From contig JAFISE010000070.1 of the NCBI GenBank assembly GCA_022560025.1, positions 62,001 to 126,000 on the forward strand: a stretch of 64,000 bases of DNA. Direction: 5' to 3'. Position 1 is the stretch's first letter, and each line of letters begins with the position of its first letter. A program made the translations under genes and the position numbers. This document shows, one piece after another, positions 56,456 to 64,000 of the stretch. Source of the stretch: Stagonosporopsis chrysanthemi (lineage: Eukaryota > Ascomycota > Dothideomycetes > Pleosporales > Didymellaceae). Below the pieces are notes generated by a model that searched no databases, was not told where the DNA came from, and was given only the letters and a program-made list of their open reading frames with translations.

Positions 56456-58481
56456 ATGACAGCCTTCTCGCCACACAATATTGCCAGTTCGGCTACCAGC
56501 AAGAAGAGGCTAATCAACCTTCTGAGAGGGCACGTCAGCTCCAGTATACACCATACCTGTCCATTGCTACTTCCTCCTGTATCGCGCTACTAGATTCAAT
56601 ATTGCGTGGTCCACTGTTTCGGCATTGTTCCGAGCTAACAACCGTGCAGATGGCCCAACCACTCCTTGTTGCCGACGCAACTGCTTGATAAATCTGCACA
56701 TAAGTTGCTAACCAACGACGCTATAGCGTTCCCCGCCTTGGAGTATGGGGCGGATCACGGCCCGCTGGCATTGAGGCAGCACCTTGCGTCGTGGATGACG
56801 AACTTCTACAAGCCTCAGGATCCCATTACCGATAATAGGATTTCGGTCCATGGAGGGGCATCGCAGAACCTCGCAGTCATTCTGAACGTCTTCACTGATC
56901 CATCGTATACCAGGAATGTGTGGTTTGTAGCGCCGGCGTATCATCTTTCCTTCCGTATTGTTGAAGATGCTGGCTTTCATGACAAGCTCCGCGCCATACC
57001 AGAAGATGAGGAAGGTATCGACATTGAGTATATCAAGAAGGAGATTAAGAAAGCCGAAGAAAAGGCGGTAAGCCAGGGTGTTCTGCAGCCAGTAAGTGTT
57101 TACTTCGGTATAGAAAGTCGCTTGGCGACGGACATGCTTTCAATAAGCTCGCATGATACCTTTTGTCAACAATTTTGTTCACGGGTTACTGACAGCGCGA
57201 TCAGAAGCATACACCTGTGTCACGACCGAGGGCTAAGGTCTATAAGCATGTCATCTATGCAGTCCCTACGTTCTCTAATCCGTCGTCGAAAACCATGAGC
57301 CTAAAGCGGCGCAAGGAATTGGTGCAAGTAGCAAGAGAGTACGATGCTCTCGTCATCACGGACGATGTTTATGATTTCCTACAGTGGCCATCGCAAGTCG
57401 CCTCCGAATCTGAGACAGTTGCAGTAGAGCAAGCCCATCTGCCTAGAATCGTAGACATCGATCGGTATCTCGACGGCGGTGCCGAAAGAGAGGGCGCTGA
57501 TGGCTTTGGAAATGCAGTCTCAAACATGAGCTTCTCGAAGATCGCCGGTCCGGGCCTCAGATGCGGTTGGTGTGAAGGTACACCAAAATTCGTCTCTGGT
57601 GTTGCAGGAGTGTAAGTCTGTCCCTTCAAGTATAGTCGCGTTACAGTGGAGCGAGGCCGCACTCTGTCTAGAATGCTCCAGATCATCGTATTGCGAAGAC
57701 CCTGATCATCGAATACGAGACACGGTCGGCTCGACCCGGGCTGAATATTACCCATTGCTAGGGCTGACGGGGAACGCCCCAGCCGCACAGGACCTCACGA
57801 CTGACTTGATACTAGCGGATCGACTCGTTCGGGTGGCAACCCTTGTCATTTTACTTCCAATATTCTGGCTCAGGCGATGGAGAATGGCGAATTACAACGT
57901 CGTGTATACGAGCAACTGCAGCCGACTTATGGCAGACGATACCGTTCGATGATCAAAGCCATCAACGACTTGCTGGTCCCACTTGGTGTCCGCCTGCCCC
58001 AGACAGATCGTGATATCGTGGGTGGCTACTTCATCTGGCTTAGTCTGCCAGATGGCATGGAGGGCGGTGCTCTTGTGGAACGTGCTAGGGAAGACGAGAA
58101 CGTAGTTGTTGCACAGGTGCGTATGAGCAGAGCCATGGTCACGGGAATAGCTGATAGTAACACACTCTTAGGGCGAACTGTTTGAAGTAAGTGCATCGTC
58201 CACCAGCGCGGTGCCTCTACTCACAGATCTAGGTCCCCGGCGACAGCGACCATCCGCTTACCTCCTTCAAGAACGACATACGCGTATGCTTCGCAGTAAG
58301 TGTTACTAGTCTTGAACGGTGTCTGTTGCTTACAAGTTCGTAGTGGGAGGAGGAAGACTCGCTAATCGAGGGCATCGAGCGCCTTGCGACCGTCATCCGC
58401 GTCATGCAGTACGAGCAGAAGACCACTGGTAGCTACAAGATTCGACTCCAGGTGGAGCAGGAGGCGAAGAATTTCTGGTGA
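56456..58481 (+). CDS. PLP-dependent class I/II aminotransferase
   Basis: Fold-type I transaminase of 479 residues. Seven exons: 56456-56529, 56650-57091, 57205-57611, 57816-58116, 58172-58186, 58233-58295 and 58344-58481. Landmarks are RLINLLRGWPNHSLLP, VHGGASQNLAVIL, IYAVPTFSNPSSKTMSLKRR (substrate/PLP contacts), ITDDVYDFLQW, and the Schiff-base lysine in MSFSKIAGPGLRCGW (about Lys284). GSTRSGGNPCHFTSNILAQAMENGEL, VVGGYFIWLSLP-type and VPGDSDHP motifs follow. It resembles the 2-aminoadipate/kynurenine-like group that includes yeast YER152C; the substrate is uncertain. Intron 1 fits only a GC...AG intron (exon 1 ends AGA-GG before GCACGT). Intron 3 is long (204 nt). Exon 5 is a 15-nt microexon encoding GELFE. 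The whole model is in frame. Confidence 0.87.
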
Positions 58482-60204
58482 GCATTGTCGAGCGGTTGCA
58501 CCGGAGTTTTAGCGGGCAGCATTGCATTTTTTGAGCCAAGAGTAAGACAATAACATATGCCACTATGAGCTATTCGGAGGTGCTATAGGGAGCATGGCAA
58601 AGTTCAACCGGTGCCTGATCGCTACGATGAAGTTGATCGAGCCACGACAACAGCCTACGCTGGTCGAATACAGACCCCCGTAATAGAAGAGCGACATAAG
58701 ACCTGTGCCTGAAGACACCCGTGCCATGATTGGGCGAACCGCCGTGGACGCCAGATAACACGCCGTCAGGCATGAATGATCCGTGCAGTACATCTTCCTC
58801 GAATTTATGCCAATGCGCGCTTGTGATGGGGAGAAACGATCTTGACAGCCAGCGGCACCCTGGACCCGTGACACATTTCTGAGTATGCACTTAACCTCAA
58901 CATGCTCGTCGGGCACCGATTGGTAGACCTCGAAATCCTTAAATTTCGGCATAGTGAAAAATGCTCAGCCTTTCTGTGTGCAAACGTGGAGAGACACGCA
59001 ACGTCGTTCATGTGTCGTGCAAAGCCATGGGCGCAAACTTCGAGCGCCTCGGCGCGAGAGGCCGAAGTTCTCACTTGGGAAAAGACCTTCAGGCCCCGAG
59101 TAGTGTGAAAGTGGCGAAGCCACTGCCGTTGAGGTTTTGGCCCATCTGATGCGGCCGAGTGACACCTGCAGACGCCCTGCTTCAGCGGCGCGATTCGCAG
59201 TGCACCCAAGCATGATCTGCCACGGCCCGTTGCCGAACGAAAGGGCCCTTGGCTGGCGACCAGCGTTAACAACTTCGCCGCTGAAGCGCTGGCATCGAGG
59301 CTATTTGCATGCAGCGGCTCGCAGCCAGTAGATGGCTCTTCACAGAGAATTCGAAACATTCTTCCTGTTTCAGGCTTGTTCTCGCTTGCTGGCTGTGGCT
59401 GCTGTGCCAATTAGATCCCTGTCGCGCCAGGCACAGGATCGTCACCTCCAGCACACTCACCTTCACTGACTGGCCCACGACATCCTGCTGTTTCACGCGC
59501 GTAACTGAGGTTGAACAGACAGGTCCTGTGTTCCCTGCTAGCAACGACCCTTTGGTAATTTTCACAGTGGCGCAAGGTCATACAGGGTCGCGTTCTTGAC
59601 TTTGCCACCGGAGCCCCTTACGGCAAGTCCTGCGGCTCGCCAGCATGGCCACCAGGCCTCACCATCGTGGGACGGAGGATAGCGACGATGAAGCCTTTGA
59701 ATCAGAGATTGTGCACCGGCTCGATGATGCGGCGACGGCGAAGCGGTGGTATAGCGCTGTGAGAGCAGGTATAAAATGGACATTATCGGCTGGGCACAAT
59801 GAGTCGAGCATCGCTGAGCGAGGAAGTCAACCCGTCTACTCGAAACTTGAAACGAGGAGCTCTACCGAACTTGATTGGCGCGACCTTGACGTTACTATTG
59901 TAAGTTCCCGCTTCAGCGCTGTGTACTTATACAATGTTGCCCGCCCCCCTTCACCTCTTTACGCAGGCACGTTGTCAGCTCGCAGCACTGTGTTGCTCCT
60001 CATTCCATTTCCATTGTTCTTCATCACTCTTTTATTGAAGAACACTCTATTTATTCTCTTCTCATTCACCATTTTTGTTGCTGCGCAACTCCACTACACA
60101 TACCCACTATACGTCTATTGCTGGCCAACTGACGAAAAACCACATAGCCTTCGCGCTCACAACGATCTGTCAAACTCTTAAAAAACAAAACTTGCATAGC
60201 CATC
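58482..60204. other. Intergenic, GH55 promoter plus unassigned sequence
   Basis: 1.7 kb between the aminotransferase stop and the glucanase start. A short - strand reading frame beginning MPKFKDFEVYQSVPDEH near 58952 looks protein-like, but no acceptable intron or family joins it to more. The last 250 bases are strongly pyrimidine-rich (59940-60170), typical of a highly expressed fungal gene's leader. Confidence 0.5.
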
Positions 60205-62599
60205 ATGGTGGCTTTCAGCGCTGGTGCGCTCTTCTTGGCGCTGCGCGTCCTCATCGCTGTCTCTCCCTCCACAGCTGCCCCTGTCGCGGTGCCAGCACCA
60301 CAAGCATCTGCGCCGGCCGCAGCATCTGGGTACTGGTTCGCCGACATCCAGCGCCAGGGCGTTGCGCCCTTCAACCCCGACAAGGCAAACTACAAGGTCT
60401 TCCGTAACGTCAAGGATTACGGTGCTGTTGGTGATGGCACAGCAGACGACACTGAAGCTATCAACAAGGCTGTCGCTGATGGTAATCGATGCGGCGAGGG
60501 TTGCGACTCTTCGACTACGACTCCTGCCATCGTTTACTTCCCGGCTGGTACCTATGCTGTTAGCGCCCCGATCATTCAGTACTACTACACCCAGTTTGTT
60601 GGTGATATCAACAACCTGCCCACTATCAAGGCCACCGCTGCTTTTGAAGGCATGGCCATTATCGACGCAGACCCATACATCCCTGGTTAGCCTATCCCGC
60701 TTGCATGTACGTGCTTTTTCGCTAACTTTCTCTGTAGGAGGTGATGGTGCCAACTGGTACACTAACCAGAACAACTTCTATCGCCAGATCCGTAACTTTG
60801 TTATCGATGTCTCTGCTGCTAAAGCATCCGCTGGTATTCACTGGCAAGTGTCTCAGGCTACCTCCCTTCAGAACATCCGCTTCGAGATGGCTAAGGGCGA
60901 AGCTGGTAAGGACCAGAAGGGTATCTTCCAGGACAACGGCTCCGGTGGTTTCATGACCGATCTTGTCTTCAACGGCGGTGGTGTTGGTGCTTTCCTCGGT
61001 TCGCAGCAGTTCACCACTCGCAACATGACCTTCAACGATTGCGGTACCGCCATCTATATGAACTGGAACTGGCTCTGGACCATGAAGAGCATCTTCATCA
61101 ACAACTGCAAGGTTGGTCTCGACATGGCCAACAGCCCTACCAATCAGACTGTCGGCTCTGTCCTCATGCTTGACAGCAAGTTCGTCAACACTCCCATCGG
61201 TGTCAACTCTTCCTTCACACAGGACAGCATCCCAGCGACTGGCGGCACTCTCGTCCTCGAGAATGTTGACTTCACTGGCTCCGAGTCGGCCGTTATCGGC
61301 GCCGGCGGTAACGTCATTGTCCAGGGTGGCCACAAGGTTGAGGCCTGGGCTCAGGGTAACGCCATGGCTGCTGGTGGCGCTCAAGGCCGTGTTCAGGGCG
61401 ACATCAACAACGCTCCGGTCAAGCCCGCCTCTCTGCAGGGCGAGAACGGTTGGTTCGAGCGCAGCAAGCCCCAGTATGGCGATGTCGATGTCTCTAAGTT
61501 CGTCAGCCTCAAATCCAAGGGTGCCAAGGGTGACGGCTCCACCGACGACACTGCCGCTATCCAGGCCGCTATTGATGGTCTTCAGGACGGTGAGATCCTT
61601 TACGCCGACCACGGTGCTTATCTCATCACTAAGACCATTATTGTGCCCGCCGAGAAGAACGTCAAGATTCAGGGTGAGGTTTACCCTATGTTCTTCATCA
61701 CTGGTGAGTTCTTCAGCAACATGGACGACCCTAAGCCTGGCTTCCAGATCGGCGCCAAGTCTGGTGACAAGGGATCTTTCGAGATGAACGATGCTATCAT
61801 CGGTACTCAGGGTCCTGCCCCCGGCGGTATTCTGATGGAGTGGAACATCAATGCCGAGGCTGGCAAGGCTGGTCTTTGGGACGTCCACTTCCGTGTTGGT
61901 GGCTACGAAGGCACCAAGCTCCAGTCTTCCAACTGTGCAAAGAACCCCAACGCCACCCACGAGGCCAACCCTGACTGCATTGGTTCCTTCATGCAGCTTC
62001 ACATCACCAAGTCTTCCAACGGCTACTTCGAGAACGTTTGGCTGTGGACTGCCGATCACGAGCTTGACCAGCCCGACCACGGACAGATCGACATCTACAA
62101 CGGTCGCGGTATGCTCGTTGAGTCGCAGGGCCCTGTCTGGCTTGTCGGTACCGCTTCAGAGCACTCTCAGATGTCTCAGTACCACTTCCAGGGTGCCAAG
62201 GACATCTGGTACGGCGCCATCCAGACCGAGACTCCGTACTACCAGCCCAACCCTAAGGCCGATGTTCCTTTCACCAAGAACGACAAGTACTTCGACCCTG
62301 ACTTCTCCAAGGCGGGTCTGACATCTGCTTGGGCCGTCCGTATTATCGACAGCTCCAGCATCTGGAGCTACGGTGCTGGTACTTACTCCTTCTTCAGCAA
62401 CTACAACCAGAAGTGTGTTCCCGGCCAGAACTGCCAGGAGCACATCAACGAGATCACCAACTCGTCCAACATCAATTGGTTTGGTTTGTCGTCCAAAGCC
62501 TCCGTCAACATGATCACTTCCAACGGCCAGGGTCTCGTCAAGGACGCCGACAACCGCAGCAACTTCTGCGCTACGCTCGCTATCTTTGCGCAGCCGTAG
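60205..62599 (+). CDS. Secreted GH55 exo-beta-1,3-glucanase
   Basis: Glycoside hydrolase family 55 enzyme of 780 residues that cleaves beta-1,3-glucan. Exons are 60205-60685 and 60738-62599 (52-nt intron). A signal peptide (FSAGALFLALRVLIAVSPSTAAPV) is followed by a short Ala/Pro-rich linker. Two tandem right-handed beta-helix halves follow, each opening with the same motif: FRNVKDYGAVGDGTADDTEAINKAV near residue 70 and FVSLKSKGAKGDGSTDDTAAIQAAI near 420. Other landmarks are YFPAGTYAVSAPI, NFVIDVSA, MNWNWLWTMKSIFINNC, GGILMEWNI, FENVWLWTADHEL and VESQGPVWLVGTASEHS. The codons are strongly C-ending, unlike the accessory genes, suggesting high expression. Function in wall remodelling or mycoparasitism/glucan feeding cannot be separated. 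No carbohydrate-binding module is visible. Confidence 0.95.
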
Positions 62600-63003
62600 A
62601 TGGAAGTTGGAGTAGTATAGTTTGAGTGGTTTCGGTTCTTCCCATCACGATGGGCCTTCTTGTGTAGATTTTTTGTCTTTTACCTTTGCCATTCGCTCAA
62701 AGCGATAGACGAACGGAGCAGCGCTGGATGGCTGAGCATATCTTATACCCCGGGCTGGAGTTTTGTACTAGTATATATACACGATCTAAATTGATCTGAG
62801 TTCTGAACATCATTGCATTCCCTTCAAACCGCATGTCGTAACTCAACCACTATCGCGGCCATGTCGAAATGCTCCACAAAATCAAGGGAAACTTTAGACG
62901 CTGATCGCTAAAAACTTCCCCGCTAAAGCTCATAACTCGCGTCCTCCAGAAAATATACGTTCGCTTTCCAACCTTCCCACCTCTCATTCCCACGCACTAA
63001 ACC
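62600..63003. other. Intergenic, terminator of GH55 and promoter of Pus7
   Basis: About 400 bp between two + strand genes. T-rich just after the GH55 stop. No gene or clear regulatory site recognised. Confidence 0.55.
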
Positions 63004-64000
63004 ATGTCCGACGACCGTGAGAACGACGCGCGACCCGCAAAACGTGCGCGCCTCGACGAGACCGCCGCCCACACTCCCTCTGCTGCCGCCGCACCGCAAG
63101 CCACGCCGGGCTCCGCACTGAATGCGCCGTCGCAAATCGAGACCGACTTCGAGCGAGAAGCGCGCGCAGGAATCACAGAATACGTTTGCCCCGGTAACCT
63201 GGGCTTCACAGGTATCCTGAAGCAGAGATACACGGACTTCTTGGTCAATGAGATTGGGCTTGATGGGCAGGTGCTGCATTTGAAGAGCACGCAGGTCGAG
63301 AAGAGGAAGAAGGAGGTGAAGGCTGAGGCGCCGGTGGAGGTTGAGAATGTCAAGCCGGAGGAGAAGATTGCGATTGTGGAGGATGGCGGGGTGGTGGTTG
63401 CGGAGTCTGTTGTTGTGAAGGAAGAGAAGCCCGTAGAGCCTGAGCAGCCTGTTAAAGCTGCGGCGGCCACTGAGGGAGAGGAGACGTTTGCCATTGCTGC
63501 GGTCCCGAAGAAGGAGGCCAAGGAAGAGGTGTGTATGGTATATACGGTTGAGCTGGACGTTACGCTGACCATGTACAGATCTCCAACGAGGACACACAGC
63601 TGCTCCACTCGATCTTCGGCGAAGACATAACCAACCAGATCCTAGCGCTCGTCCAGAGCATACGGAACCGCGAAGAAGCCAAAGCACGAAGCTTCAAGGC
63701 TGTGACTTCGCTACCCATCCTCGATAAAGACACGCGCACCAATGCTCATAAATCGCTCCGGCGCTTGTTCCCAAATCTCCTTGAGACATCTATGGAAAAC
63801 GATCAGTCCATTCGTGTCAAGGCCAATCCTCCAGCAGAGCGTAAAAGCAAAGGCGGGCGGGGAGAGAAGGCCAACGGAGACCACGCAAAGCACAGGGGTG
63901 GACAGTTGGCTTGGGAAGAGCTCGGTGGAGAGTACCTGCACTTTTCGTTGTACAAGGAGAATAAGGATACCATGGAGGTTGTCGGGTTCCTCGGAAGCAA
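63004..64000 (+). CDS. PUS7: tRNA/mRNA pseudouridine synthase Pus7 (TruD family), C-terminus cut off by window edge
   Basis: Enzyme that isomerises uridine to pseudouridine in tRNA (position 13), U2 snRNA and mRNA. Exons are 63004-63528 and 63579 to the edge (50-nt intron), giving 315 codons in the window. The N-terminus is basic and disordered (RPAKRARLDE). The first TruD motif is GFTGILKQRYTDFLVNEI. It is followed by a Glu/Lys/Val-rich insert (residues ~105-175) that interrupts the domain, as in other fungal Pus7 proteins. After the intron come HKSLRRLFPNLLETS and EYLHFSLYKENKDTMEVVGFL, the stretch before the catalytic Asp motif, which lies beyond the edge. Truncation is due to the window. 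Confidence 0.92.

Noticed and set aside
58570..58952. Protein-like short frame MPKFKDFEVYQSVPDEH... on the - strand
   Set aside because: The first about 20 residues look plausible, but the only introns that extend it are 31-36 nt, too short, and no family was recognised; it may be a relic.
60722..62080. 452-codon open frame antisense to the GH55 glucanase
   Set aside because: It mirrors the C-ending codon bias of the real gene, which keeps stop codons off the opposite strand; no family motif or signal peptide.

Overview
This window is nuclear DNA of a filamentous ascomycete (Pezizomycotina). Introns are short (mostly 46-60 nt) with GT...AG ends and CTAAC/CTGAC-like branch sites. The gene content is fungal: two Zn(II)2Cys6 regulators, HET-domain proteins, a Goodbye-type STAND/NLR protein, a GH55 glucanase, a Cas1p-like acyltransferase and an HDEL-tailed Hsp70. 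A Dothideomycete is my guess from overall gene style; it is not proven. I found 17 protein genes (two cut by the window edges), one gene relic, and no tRNA, rRNA, CRISPR or intact transposon. Exon boundaries were read from splice consensus and family conservation. Every complete spliced model gives a length divisible by three.

Left part (1-20 kb): a sulfatase truncated by the left edge, a gene-poor 4.3 kb stretch, an Upc2-like zinc-cluster regulator, another gene-poor 4.4 kb, then transportin (Kap104) and an Ssh4-type SPRY adaptor for the Rsp5 ubiquitin ligase. Middle (20.9-31.6 kb): a Dal5-like MFS transporter, a Cas1p-like O-acyltransferase whose esterase motifs look degenerate, a tiny membrane protein, and a second zinc-cluster regulator transcribed divergently from a secreted amidase (a likely regulator/target pair).

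The accessory core (31.7-45.4 kb) holds two unrelated HET-domain proteins, a polytopic membrane protein, the relic of a flavin monooxygenase and a 1538-residue NLR (Goodbye domain, NACHT-like P-loop ATPase, TPR-like helices, C-terminal ZZ-type zinc finger). This is the best candidate for a non-self recognition / programmed cell death locus and is the most interesting part of the window.

Right part (47-64 kb): housekeeping genes, namely the ER-lumen Hsp70 Lhs1 with three CAGCGTG unfolded-protein-response cores in its promoter, a sideroflexin, a conserved protein of unknown function, a class I/II aminotransferase with a probable GC-AG intron and a 15-nt microexon, a secreted GH55 beta-1,3-glucanase, and the start of a Pus7/TruD pseudouridine synthase that runs off the right edge.
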